The notes under the pieces are model-generated. The model worked only from the letters and a program-made list of their open reading frames with translations. It was not told the origin of the DNA and made no database searches. A program made the position numbers and the translations under genes. Below are positions 47,378 through 58,315 of a stretch of 64,000 nucleotides of DNA, in pieces; position 1 is the first letter of the stretch, and every line of letters begins with the position of its first letter. The stretch comes from Pythium myriotylum (Eukaryota > Oomycota > Peronosporomycetes > Pythiales > Pythiaceae), in assembly GCA_023091665.1 (NCBI GenBank), contig JALJCQ010000015.1, positions 1,178,001 to 1,242,000 of the forward strand, given 5' to 3'.

Positions 47378-48698
47378 ATGGCGATGCCTCCGCTCGTGGC
47401 GCCGCTGCGGCGACTCGTGCCCATCCAGCCGCGCCCGCTGGCCGCAAACGGGGGCGACGACATCACGACGCCCGCCCGCGCGCAGGCGCTCGCGTCGGTC
47501 GCGGCGAAAGACGCCAAGCGCCGCAAACACAGGCTCGCTGTCAAGCGCGCGTACCACAAGAAGCTGGTGGGTTCTGCTGGCCGAGTTGACGCTTAGTGTG
47601 CGCGCGAACTAACTTTGAATGGCCCAGAACGGACTCAACTCCCTTCGCGAACAGGAGAAGACTCTGCAGAAAGAGTACGACCAGCTCCTTCGGCAGTCGC
47701 GGCAGCCGGACGCTGAGCCCGAGACAGAGACTGACCCACAGAAAGCCCGGAAAAATTTGTACGTCAAGCTTCTGGAAGTGCGACGAAGCCTCGAGCGAGA
47801 AAACACTGCTCTCCGAGAGATAACGATGCAGCACGAGCATTTCCAGACCAGACTGCGGCTCGCGGCGGAGGCCGAAGGGGCCTTTGCTGTTCAGGATGAC
47901 GACGACGACTCGGGCTCCAGTAGCGACGGCTCCGCCACCTTATCTGCCGTGATCAAGATGCCGCCGGCCACGCCAGTGGTGATCATCGAGCCGATCACTC
48001 TTGCGAAATGCTTTGAAGTTATCCATCAAACGTGGCCGCAAGTCCTTGCATTCATGCAGAGTCGGAATAATTTCCAATTGGGTTCCGAGGTCTTCGGATG
48101 GACTCACAAGTACCGCATTCCTCCACCTCCAACAAACTCTATCGAAGGGTCAGGGCTCCCGACGAATGGACACAAGCTCCAGTATTCGATCTCGAAGACC
48201 TTCCCGGGTATAACCGCGTTTGAGCTCAGCCAGAAGGGGTGGGAAATCATGACAACGCCCCGACTCTACAAGGCCCTCCATTCTTCGTCGATGACCTCTC
48301 AGCTTCATCTCATCCAGCGTGTTGACAATGACAATATGGTATTTCTGCGAATTCTCAAGCGCGCTAACCAAACGACAGTTTTCAAAACCCTATGCCTGAT
48401 GTCGCAATTTCAAGTCCACAAAGGCGTGCTCACTATTTTTCGGGGTCTGGATCCGACGCTCGTGACAAAGTTCGATGAAGAAGAGACAGTGCCGTCGAAC
48501 GTTGTGTGGCTAGAAATGTTCTCGTGGACGTACTTCGAAGACCAGGCTGATGGAAGGTCCGTCAAGTTCGAGTTTGGTGGCGAGATGAGACACACTTCGA
48601 ACGATAACGCTCGCTTCTGGATGATGGAAGTACTGCTAATGGCGCTGCGGTGGGAAACAATGGCTGTAGGGCCACTGTTTACTCTCACTGATGTTTAG
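47378..48698 (+). CDS. bZIP/START-like transcription factor candidate
   Basis: Two exons, 47378-47566 and 47628-48698, join in phase 0 over a 61-base intron (GTGGGT...CTAAC...CCCAG), giving 419 residues. Exon 1 ends in the basic region (AKRRKHRLAVKRAYHKKL, about 46-63), with His at the position of the invariant Asn. The first coil is NGLNSLREQEKTLQKEYDQL; the second is KNLYVKLLEVRRSLERENTA. After an acidic stretch the START-like domain (about 185-415) shows SEVFGWTHKYRI, LQYSISKTFPGITAFELSQ, GWEIMTTPRLYKAL, LIQRVDNDNMVFLRIL, LTIFRGLDPTLV, EMFSWTYFEDQ, FEFGGEM and the final FWMMEVLLMALRWETMAVGP. The intron lies exactly at the basic-zipper border. This is a well-preserved example of the family. 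Confidence 0.87.
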
Positions 48699-50943
48699 AA
48701 ACTATTTGATCGAGCATGCAACCATCTACGATTGGTTTCTGTTACATATATTTATTGAATGGCATGCGACTTTAATGAAGACGACACGATTCAATCTACA
48801 AGCCTTCGCTGTGATTAGGTCCATCTGCAAAACAACTTCTAGTCGAAGACTTCGCTCCAGGTCATGCCGCTCAGTGAGCGTACAATTGTCCGGCTTGACT
48901 TTGATGAACAAATCGGAGTCCAACAAGCCAAGGTCTCCATACTTGGAGTACGTTCCCGCCAACTTAATGACTGTACCGAGCACGCATCTAAACTACCTTT
49001 CAAGATTCTTCAGAACCAGCAATAACTTAAAAGCAATTGAAACGCCTAGGTCAGCAACACTGTATTTATGATATGAGCAGACCTCTACCGACGATACAAC
49101 GAACGCCTGCTATCGGAGCACAAATCTGGTGGCAAGCAAGTAGGCCGTACTCCACAACAAAACGCTCACGTGTCTACAGGGATCTCGCTCAAACAGGCCC
49201 CAACCGACTGATCCAAACAGCTTAACCCTCTTAATCAAAGCTTCGCGTTCTTGCTCGCGAAATAGCGGCAATGACGGAAACCTACACGGTTTGTCGTTGC
49301 CACCACACAGTGTGTAGGTAATCGATGCCTGATATTCCAGCAAAAGACATTCCTGGTGTCGGCAAACCCTACGAGCAGCTTTTGTCGCAGTAAAATCATT
49401 ATTGCCTAGTCACGCCATTCCAACTCAATCCACTTCAATACTCAGGAGGTCAGACTATCACGCGAGGCCGTCGCTAAAACACACTTGCACTCTTCTTACA
49501 TTAATGGACCGATTATTATCATACAACATCTTCGTCTTCGACGTTGCACTTCACATACTCAGCTTCTTCAGTCGCATACGCAATTCCTTCCATCCACATA
49601 CCCATAATGCATACCAGCGTTTGATGCGATACATAGGACACAGTCGGGATCTCGATCAAGCTCGCTCATTCCGATGCTGATACTCCAACTCACATGTGGC
49701 TACCAGTGATACTGCTAGTCGATATCACATGTGGATAAAGGATCTGGGAAGCTAACCAACGTTATCAGAGGAATCACGCGCGACACCGTGCATTGATCGC
49801 TCCACTATGGGACGTAGCAGCGTGTGCTTTCGACCCCTAATCTAGCAGGCCCCAAAGGATGCAGATATGCTCTGTACTGGGGGAAGGTCATCCCATTTTG
49901 CGGATTCGTGCTTTCTCTTTGGCCGCAGGATCTCATCAACTCTACAGTACAGGTATCGTAGTAAGCTCTTCCCTCTCACAAGCATGACTCACCGTCGAGT
50001 CTCCTGTGCACAACGAAGGAACTGTTGGCATCGAGAAGATCGCTTGTTGCAGACAGTCCCGTCGTCACGTCTCTCGTAGCATCGCAATATGGACGGGCGT
50101 GAGTCCCAGCTGGATCTGTCACTTGTGCTCCCAATACTCTCTGGCGAACGAAGAGACCCTCTGGTGCCCTTGGTATGGTTCTTGCTCTTGACTGGAGAGA
50201 GCGAGCAACTCAAGAGGGTTACAGTACTGATTGCTTGTGTGTGCCTTGATCGCGCTGTGCAGATTTGCCAAACGATCCGTTTCGGACAGTGATCTCTGAA
50301 CACAAGAAGGGCTCACTTCGATTTCTTGATGACGGCGATGGCTGAGCTGGTACACTGTACGTACGAGCTCTCGACGATACCCTTTGATTGCATGGCCCCG
50401 TATCTTCCCGCGTTCAGTCATCCAGTCGATTCATCTCTTCTTCCCACAATGCGTCAGTCAAACTCGGGGCAGACGTGGAGAATCTTCTGACTGTGATAAG
50501 TCAAACGATGATCACCAGGAGACATATGCGGAAACCCGCAGGCTGCTCGCCAAGGCCATTTCGTACCAAGCGTCCAACCTCCGACAGATGAGAGGCCCAC
50601 CTGGCCAACTGTCGATTTGCGCAGGAGAGGAACCCTGGGTGGCCGTCATATAATCTTCTGGAGTGTGTCTCCTCACTCTGGCTCACCGAGAAGAAGGTCC
50701 CGCATGCAAGCGATTATGTCGGGTATGTGATTGGAGCAGGTTCCCACTGGCTCGTTTGTGGTCTGGTGCACCCCAGACTTGGCGGTTGTTCTTTTTTTCT
50801 CCCAGTCTGCTCACCTGCATCTTCATCCGCCTTGCCGCCATCGCCACGCGCGACGCGAGCGGCCACATCGGGATTGACCGCCCCAGCACGCCACAGCGCG
50901 CCCATCCGCCTCCTCCGGTTAGGCGTCGCGAAGGACCTCGTCC
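48699..50943. other. long intergenic region
   Basis: 2.2 kb without a convincing gene. The ORFs are short and overlap on both strands, and their compositions look random. Scattered coding-like bits at 50380-50650 could not be joined by sensible splices. The distal end holds the promoter of the next bZIP gene. Confidence 0.4.
50809..50824 (+). promoter_or_regulatory. oomycete initiator-like element of bZIP-START-like gene
   Basis: GCTCACCTGCATCTTC fits the oomycete initiator consensus with two changes and lies 120-135 bases before the ATG at 50944, just after a T-rich run. Confidence 0.5.
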
Positions 50944-52434
50944 ATGGAGCCCGTCGCCATGGACGCGAACCCGACCGATCCGTTCTTCACCCCGTGGCTC
51001 GGCGCCGAAGACATCGAACTGCTGCAGACCATCGAGTCGCCGCCTGTCACACAGTCGCCGCCGCAGCCAGCGTTCCACTTTGCCTGGGGCTCACAGGGTG
51101 ACGCGACCGAGCAGCTCGCACCGTCGCAGTATCGGGACTCAGCTGCCGGCTGCGCGACTCGGCCCCAGCCACAGTCTCTCGTGCGTGCGTGCACTGAGCC
51201 CACCAAGCGCTTCAAATCGTCACCAGTTGACCCGCCTAGACTGCGCCAGTCGCCAAGCGACAGTGCAGCGCCGTCCGACACGTCTCCGCCGCCCACGCTA
51301 CCCTGCGCGGATGGCGACGGCGCGCTCATGACCGCGGAAGACATTCGGAAGGCGAAGAATCGCCTGAAAGTGCGCAAGCACTACTATCGCAAGATCGACC
51401 TGCTTCGGTCACTCCGCTCCACTGTCCAGCAGCTTGAGGGCAAATACCAAAAGCTTCTCATGGATAACCAATCGACAAGTGTGTCTTCCTCCTTGCATCG
51501 CCAAGAACAGCTCATGGATCAGCTCACGGCATCCAAGAGAGAGCTTGAGAAGGAAAACGACCAGCTAAGGCGGCTTTATTCCGCGCAACAAGTGCACTTT
51601 GGCTGGATTAAGGAGTTACTCGCAACCCAACACGATCTATTCATGACGAGTCAGATGGCCAAGACCATATTTATTAAGCCGTTCACAAAGGAAGAGTGCT
51701 ACGCTGTGCGGGACAAGGCCTACGAAGACGTGATGGCTGTGTGCAGCTCACTCGCTCGAACAGGTCATCGACCGTCTCGTGGCACGAGTCTCGGGGGTTG
51801 GCAAGATGAAGTGACGGTAGAAGACGGGCTATGGAAGTTCTCGCTCTCCAAGACAGTGAGCGGAGTGACGCCGTTGTCTATTTGTGAGTTGACTTGGCCG
51901 ATTCTCCGCGACCCGAATGGCTTTGCTCGGTTATTCTCAGCTTCAGTGGAGGCGAAGTGTGTCATCGTCCAGGAAGTCGACGACGGCAATGTCGTCATGT
52001 TCCAAGAATATCGCACGATGGATGCAAATAACGAGTACATTCTTATGAAGAGTTTGTTCCTCGTTTCCCGGATGCAAACCGAGACAGGATCACTCTTTGT
52101 GATGCGAGGACTCGGCTTGGACAGGGTCCAAGATCCCGACCAGTTCCTCCCGTCATCAGGATACGCAGCCAGCCAGGTCGTGTGGCATGACATCTTTTCG
52201 TGGTGTAAGTACGACCGCACTGGTCTCTATGGAACTGACTGTGCCATTTCCTTCGGTGGAACTGCACCGACTGTGGGCGACAATGCCTCTTTCTGGTCCA
52301 TCGAGATGCTCAATATTGTCTCTCGCTGGGAATCAGCAATCTACGGACCTAGGAAGCTTTTGCCAAGCTCAGACGAAGATTCAGAGGGCTCGCTCCAGAC
52401 AGAGAAATCGTGGAGATCTGTAGAGCTGCTCTAG
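50944..52434 (+). CDS. bZIP/START-like transcription factor candidate, intronless
   Basis: A 496-residue intronless protein. The N-terminal 125 residues are Pro/Ser/Gln-rich, with a short acidic-hydrophobic start (GAEDIELLQTIESPP) that looks like an activation region. The basic region RKAKNRLKVRKHYYRKIDLL (about 135-154) keeps Asn. Coils follow: LRSLRSTVQQLEGKYQKLL and QLMDQLTASKRELEKENDQL. The START-like domain (about 245-480) has FTKEECYAVRDKAYEDVM, KFSLSKTVSGVTPLSICELT, VIVQEVDDGNVVMFQEY, FLVSRMQTETGSLFVMRGLG, DIFSWCKYD, ISFGGTAPTVGDNASFW and NIVSRWESAIYGP. The usual FGW motif is weakened here to LGGWQDE. The gene is tail-to-tail with a paralogue only 80 bases away. Confidence 0.87.
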   Translation: MEPVAMDANPTDPFFTPWLGAEDIELLQTIESPPVTQSPPQPAFHFAWGSQGDATEQLAPSQYRDSAAGCATRPQPQSLVRACTEPTKRFKSSPVDPPRLRQSPSDSAAPSDTSPPPTLPCADGDGALMTAEDIRKAKNRLKVRKHYYRKIDLLRSLRSTVQQLEGKYQKLLMDNQSTSVSSSLHRQEQLMDQLTASKRELEKENDQLRRLYSAQQVHFGWIKELLATQHDLFMTSQMAKTIFIKPFTKEECYAVRDKAYEDVMAVCSSLARTGHRPSRGTSLGGWQDEVTVEDGLWKFSLSKTVSGVTPLSICELTWPILRDPNGFARLFSASVEAKCVIVQEVDDGNVVMFQEYRTMDANNEYILMKSLFLVSRMQTETGSLFVMRGLGLDRVQDPDQFLPSSGYAASQVVWHDIFSWCKYDRTGLYGTDCAISFGGTAPTVGDNASFWSIEMLNIVSRWESAIYGPRKLLPSSDEDSEGSLQTEKSWRSVELL

Positions 52435-52514
52435 ACAGAGAACGTGTAAGATATAAAGAGATACAAGCTGTCAAAAATCATTCTATTTGTACAAGTGTAG
52501 GAATCACATTTCAT

Positions 52515-54053
52515 TCACATTGCGAGAACAAGTTGCGGGCCAACGATGCTTGTCTCGCAACGAACGACGAACTGGAGCATCTCGATCATCCAGAGACTCG
52601 CCGAGATGAGCTCAGTTCCATCCACTGTCCCTCCGAAATCGTTGAGGCAACCGACACCACTTGGATCTGGTCGGAAGAGCCCCCAAACGAAAGTGTCCAT
52701 CCAGATATCCTCCTTCTGGGGCTCGATCTTGTTGCGGCCTCGCCGGTCACGAGGCCGCGGTGGCTCGCCTTCCCGGATCAGGTAAGTCTTGGGATCAAGT
52801 CCCTGGAACACAATCAGCCAGCCGTCTTGGGGGCCAAGGAACACACGAGACGCCAACATCAAGGCCTTGATTCGCAGATCCATCATTCCCGGCTTCTCGA
52901 GCGTATGGAAGAATACAACGTGGTCTTCCCCAACGCGCTGGACTTCGTGGTACAGCACGTCCAGGTGTGGCGAGTACGTCTGCGCGAGCGTATCAGCCTT
53001 GGAGAGTAGCGCCCACACTTTCGATGCGATGTAATCATAGTGGTATGCTGGGAATGCTTTCTCCAACAAGAACATGAGCTTGTCGTTCTTGACGATGTGC
53101 CGGTCTCTCCACCCAAAGATGTTGGCGCCCGTCGTGAACAGGTTCTGGCTTTCGCGGAAGTCTTTGATCTTCGCATATGCAGCCAGCGCGATAGAAGTAC
53201 ACTCGGCTGGAGTTAGCACCTGAAGCTCAATAATTGGGTTTCGACGCTTCTGTTCCTGAGTCGCTTGCTGTGCAAGCAGGTTCTTGTTCTGCTGAATGTG
53301 GAGCTGGGCCATCATCTTTTCCATCTTGTTGTATTCAGCTTCCACTCGGCGGAGCTCTTCGTTCTCTCGCTTCAGCGTGTCAGAAAGGAGCGTGACCTCG
53401 ATGTACGCGGCGTGGAGTTGCTGCTCACGTGTCTTAACGCGTGCGATGTCTTCCTGAGATGTAGGACGTGCGCTCTCGGCGTGTTTTTGCTTGAGAAGAT
53501 GCTGGTAGTTGGCCTCGACACGTTCCAGTTCCGCGCGCAGTTCGTTCAGAGTCGACTGTTAAGACATAAACGAGAGGATAGTCGTTAGAGACCCCATGAG
53601 ATGGACGCGACATGCCACGTGACGCAGACGCACAATCTTTTTGTAGTAGCATCGCTTGACGATCAGCCGATTTCGCTCTTTTTGGTCGATGTTCTCCGAC
53701 CGCGGCGGCAGTGGCATGTGAGCCAAGACCTCTGGCGGCAGTGGATTCTTGGTTCGAGCCGACGTGGACGAGGACGACGCGAGCGAAGATGCGGTCGACG
53801 GCGTCGGCGACGCTGACAGGCCCAGCGTCGACGGCGTCGTGACTTCATCACTATCCTCTTCGTCCCAGTCGCCGATGTCGAGCGCGAGAGCCGCCCGCAT
53901 CTCGACGTCGAGCGACGCCGACGGCTCGGTCTTGATCGTCGGGGGCAAGAAAGGCTCCATGAAGAGCGAGTCGTCGAGCGCCCGTCGGGCGTCCATGGGA
54001 TCTGCGGCTTGCACTGTAGAGGCCGTGGTGCCGCCCACGTCCGTCAGTCGCAT
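52515..54053 (-). CDS. bZIP/START-like transcription factor candidate
   Basis: Two exons, 54053-53634 and 53555-52515, join in phase 0 across a 78-base intron (GTGCGT...CTAAC...TTAACAG); 486 residues. The acidic, Ser/Thr-rich N-terminus contains a sumoylation-like site (TIKTEPS, about 39-45). The basic region is QKERNRLIVKRCYYKKI (about 124-140), with Asn kept. The first coil is STLNELRAELERVEANYQHL; a second coil follows (TLKRENEELRRVEAEYNKME). The START-like domain (about 250-480) has LTPAECTSIALAAYAKIKDF, ANIFGWRDRH, DKLMFLLEKAFPAYHYDY, SKVWALLSKADTLAQ, EVQRVGEDHVVFFHTLEK, FVWGLFRPDP, DFGGTVDGTE and FVVRCETSIVGPQL, where RWE is RCE. It carries the same border intron as 47378, 56134 and 16240. 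Confidence 0.86.
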
Positions 54054-56133
54054 GCGTGGGAGGAGGGCGTTCGATCGACCAGAGGAGAGAGAAGGGAAGG
54101 GCCGGGTTCTGCTGAGGAGCTCAGCCACTTTTGACAGCCATGGCGGTGGTCACCCAAAACGGAGCTTAAAAAAATGGATATGTCGTATTAAAAACGGCAT
54201 GTAATAGCGATTTGGAGGGTTTGTACAGACATAAAGCAACGGTTTCCGTACGGTAAAAGAAGGTGATGCGACCGCCAGCTGGTTGAATTGAGGTCCGCAC
54301 CAGACTGAACACTTCAGTGGGCAGCTGAGGCACGGTCAGGCAGCCCTGTGATCAGTCCTGAGATACCTGGTCTTGGGTGGTCCACATGAACTCGGGCGGC
54401 GCCTTTGACACCTCCAGTCACGGTCTCCGTCCAGGTGGCACTTCGTCTCATTGAAGAGGCACGCGGCTCCTCTGACCCCTCGAGTCCCAGCCCAAGCAGG
54501 CTTTCTTGACTATGAGAACGACTGTTATTACTGCAACGGAGGACCCAGAGCGATTCATCCTCCCGAGCGAACTGGACACGAGCTCAAACATTGAAGCCTT
54601 CTGCCCAGATTCGCCAGTCTGCTGGAGGCTGATAACTTGCGGAGGGCAGCATCAGATGCGAACGTCCGTGGGATCAAGTTGTCCGTGGCGTTCCCACGCT
54701 GGTTTCCGCGGGCTCTTTCATCCATTGAGGCGTATTCGATCGTCGTTATCGCAGTACAGTTCGGGGCTATCGACGAAAGGCCGCTTTCCTCTGACGACCG
54801 ATTTCGGCGGTGATGGTGCAGCTGCGAGACAAGCCGTAGCCGGGGGAAATGCTCGCAACAGGCATGACTAGAGTGGACTTGCGTGCTTTGCAAGCCACTT
54901 CGACAGATACAACTTTCCCGTAGAGTCTTTACACAACGTCGAGTCATGCTCGAGTCGCTCTGCCTCGTGAGCTGCCAGTACTCTACACTCGGCTGTGGAC
55001 TCTGTTCCCGCGAACCTGGGTCTTGGTTGCCATGGGCTCAGGATCAAGCAGACACTAATAGAACCGATCCTAGTGGCACCGGCGAGGACACTCTTCTCGT
55101 CACGGATCAGAATTCCGGAGGCAAAAACACTCCCTTGGGATGCCTGGAGGTGCCTTTCCTTCACTAGGAATCACTGCTCCTGCGCCAAAAACGAGCCTGT
55201 CGCAACACTGGGTGATTATGATAATCATGCCACGATGCGCCCATGAGCTCACGTGAACGCACGCACCAGCAATCCGAGGTTGCTACAACAACTCACATTC
55301 TCCCGCGATGTACCCCTACCCGGTCTGACGTGGATCCGGCGAAATAGGATTCTTCGCGCGATCTCTCCTACGACCTGATCTCGTCCCACGTCAGAGAAGT
55401 GCGCAAGTGAGCTGGCAAGCCATCCACATGGACAGGTCCATTTACCAGACCGCACATCGCATTGCACAGGCACTCACTCTCAGCCATCCTGTGAATCACT
55501 CGAGAGACTCATATTCTGCAACCATCACACCAACAGCAAACGTTTGGTTGCTGTGTGCAGTCGCGGCGCGACAGTGACTTGTTACTTACCCTTCATCGCA
55601 TTGTTGGGGTCGGAGACTCCGGGGTTCGACACGCCTGTCGCATGCACAAGTTGGTCGTCTTCTCGTCTCGAGTTTGTAATAGTGTACCCTCGCGTGTAAC
55701 TAACGCTCTAAAGAACTCAGGGCACGGTGAGCCAGCCGGATGCCTAAACGTCTTCTTTTCACCCAGACAGGACGCCTTATTCAAGCAGACCCGGCTTGCT
55801 GTTGAGCAATCGCACTGTGGTCGCACCAGCCGCTGTGTTGGATGCCACTCTCCATCAAGGCTGGCCAGATGAGGCGCCGACCCTCAAGTAACTCACAGTC
55901 GAAGGGGCGACGCTCGATCGATCGCAGGTGGTCTTGCGTGACACGAAGGGCGGACCGGAAGTTGTGCAATTGATTCGTGCGATCAGCAAGCGTCCCGGCC
56001 GTGGACAGCGAGGACAGGCCGTGCATCGAGCAGTCCACACAGCTCTACAGCGCCCATAACGAAAATCTCTCTCCGCGAGACGCACCACTACTGGGAACCG
56101 GCCGTATAAGGTGCTTCGAATCGCTTTGTGAAG
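54054..56133. other. long intergenic region, divergent
   Basis: Two bZIP genes diverge from this 2.1 kb stretch. Open frames (for example 54506-54871, 55555-55872) have no protein character, and none shows splice support. No RNA gene, repeat or mobile element was recognised. Confidence 0.4.
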
Positions 56134-57096
56134 ATGATTCCGATTGCCGCGCTGCTCAACGACGACATCGAGGAAGAGAAGAGAGACGGAGAGTTGGAGA
56201 TCAAGGTCGAGCCAGTGTACGCAGTTCGTGCACTCTTCGGTCGCCAGACTTCGTCGATTGAGTGCACCTCGAGCGATGAGATGGAGGAAGACCATTCACC
56301 TGAGGATGACGAAGACTCGTACGAGCACATCAAGCAGGAACGAAACAGCCTCACGACAACCGAGACATCCTCGCTACTGGGCGCATTGACACTGCAGTGA
56401 GTGCACGCATGACTGATCTATGGAGCCCCCATGATACTGACGACTGTAAACAGGAACCTTCGATATGCACCCGCAGCAACACCAACAAGCGATATCACCC
56501 ATGACACGGAGGCCACAGCTACCCGCGCATACCTGTCGATGGATAATCTTACAAACCCAGTCGGCGAAGGTGAAGACGCCGTTCGTGACAACAAGCCACC
56601 GACCCCGAGCCAGGAAGCTCGCGCTGCACGACGCCGCAGTACCCGAGCGCTCTTTCCAGGAGCTTCCGACGAAGATCGTCGTGCAAAACAGCGCATGATC
56701 GTCAAGCGATGCTACTACAAGAAGATTGTAAGTTCTTTTGGTGGCCTCTCCTTGCCTTTTGATCAAGTGTATTGATCAGCACTTGCCTCGCAGAACACGA
56801 TCAACGAGTTGCGAGACCAAGTTCAACAGCTTGAAGGCGTACTCAACTCAGTTCTTGAAGAGCAAGAAGAGCAACGCGGACAGGAGCTCGCTACAGCAGA
56901 AGACGCAGCTATCCAGTCGTTGGTCGACCAATATGTCGATACAGTGAAGGACAAGGAGGTTCTCAGGCACGAGAACCAACGACTCCGCAAACTGGCAGAC
57001 GAGTTCTACATGAAGAACCAAGGTCGACTGCGTGTGTTGCTTGATGCCAACCGCAAGGAGATGATCCTGTTTACACCCGGAATCTCCGACGAGTAA
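56134..57096 (+). CDS. bZIP protein lacking the START-like domain
   Basis: Three exons, 56134-56396, 56454-56727 and 56794-57096, join in frame to 279 residues. The first intron is 57 bases (GTGAGT...GTAAACAG) and the second is 66 bases at the basic-zipper border. The acidic N-terminus has two sumoylation-like sites (EIKVEP, HIKQE). The basic region is DRRAKQRMIVKRCYYKKI (about 162-179), with Gln at the invariant Asn position. The zipper is NTINELRDQVQQLEGVLNSV, then a second coil (KEVLRHENQRLRKLADEFYM). The protein ends at FTPGISDE, exactly where relatives begin the START-like domain with an FTPEEC-like phrase. It can presumably dimerise and contact DNA but has no sensor domain. Confidence 0.82.
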
Positions 57097-57781
57097 ACTT
57101 GCTCCGGCAAACAAGTATTTATTCATAAAAACTATGAACGGGGAACCCCAAGGTGCCTCGATTCCAAAATACGAACTTTCTTAGGCAAACTAGCCCCAAC
57201 AAGAAGGATTTCTACACCGTCATTTCCAAACATGAACTCTGTCGGATGAATGAATTTAGCCGACAAGGGGAATTTCATAGAGTTCCGCATACTTTGAATG
57301 CTCTTCGTTGACAACCATGATGTCTCGTCGACACTCAAAGTATCACACAAAGTATCATCGGTGGCAGTTGCGTGGTCATCATGGAGCCGAGCTGTGTCGG
57401 AAACAGATAGGGCGATAAAGCCTAATGCCGTTGGTAACGATCAATACCAAGCGTCTCATGTGTTGCTCACGGTCCGCGCCGTCCACGCGAGGATGGTGGC
57501 CGCTCGTATTGTACAACAACGTGTGGATCTGGGTGGTCTCCTGTGACACATGCACGTTAGCTAACGGCCGGCTTACGTTCGAACCGATATATCGTGTATT
57601 GGAGTTCAGTGCACCGTGGGTTTTGAAGCTAAATTCTTTCTTACATGCATAAATCGCATACGGCAATTAGCAACAGTATTGAAGGGTATTAATTGTAAAA
57701 ATGGATACACTTTGATTTGGAAGGGACATCTGACAAGAGCTGTCAGAGTTCGTGGGCTCATCGAAATGGAGTTTACCGTAC

Positions 57782-57814
57782 ATGTCAGATTCAGAAATTC
57801 TCTGAATCTGACAT
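57782..57814. repeat. perfect 14-bp inverted repeat (hairpin)
   Basis: ATGTCAGATTCAGA, five bases (AATTC), then its exact reverse complement TCTGAATCTGACAT. It could form a stable stem-loop or serve as a palindromic protein-binding site. It lies about 690 bases downstream of the bZIP gene and in no confirmed gene. Confidence 0.85.
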
Positions 57815-58289
57815 CAATCCCCATCTTCAAACCGATCGGTCGTGATGAGTGGCGTCGAAACTGTATTGCTAATTTGAAACTCAATCGTTAGTCACTCCAA
57901 GCATTCAATCATCTATCCTCGTCAACGTGACGGCGAGGTAACGAGGATGCCATGCATGCGGTTGAAGACGACGGTGTAATGCGTTGGCTGTCAGCTGCGA
58001 CGTGCGATCTAAACAGCGCGCAGACATCACAATAGGCCGCACACCGGGGCTTTGAGTTACCGTGACATTGAGACGCCCAGCATGGAGCGATGGAACGACT
58101 TTGCTCCTCTAGCATAATTTTGTTGCGCTCACACTGACGCAAGCTCTGGATCCAGCACAAAGAACTTGTACTGTTCAGCTCTGAGCTGGCCAGACCAATG
58201 CAACGGATCTGGCATCTCGATAGCATTGTTGTTGTTGTTGCAGGTAGAGTTTGTTGGTCGCAATAAATGTGTCCTAATAGCGTTGCTAA

Positions 58290-58315
58290 CCCCCCCCCCC
58301 CCCCCCCCCCCCCCC
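58290..58315 (+). repeat. poly-C homopolymer run (26 bases)
   Basis: An uninterrupted run of 26 C. Such runs are rare, length-unstable and error-prone in sequencing; the true length may differ. Confidence 0.8.

Noticed and set aside
50380..50660. Coding-like fragments before the bZIP gene at 50944
   Set aside because: The fragments lie in different frames and no GT-AG joins gave a sensible protein.
57616..57891. 91-codon frame around the inverted repeat
   Set aside because: It is open mainly because of AT-rich, palindromic sequence; there is no domain, splice or start support.
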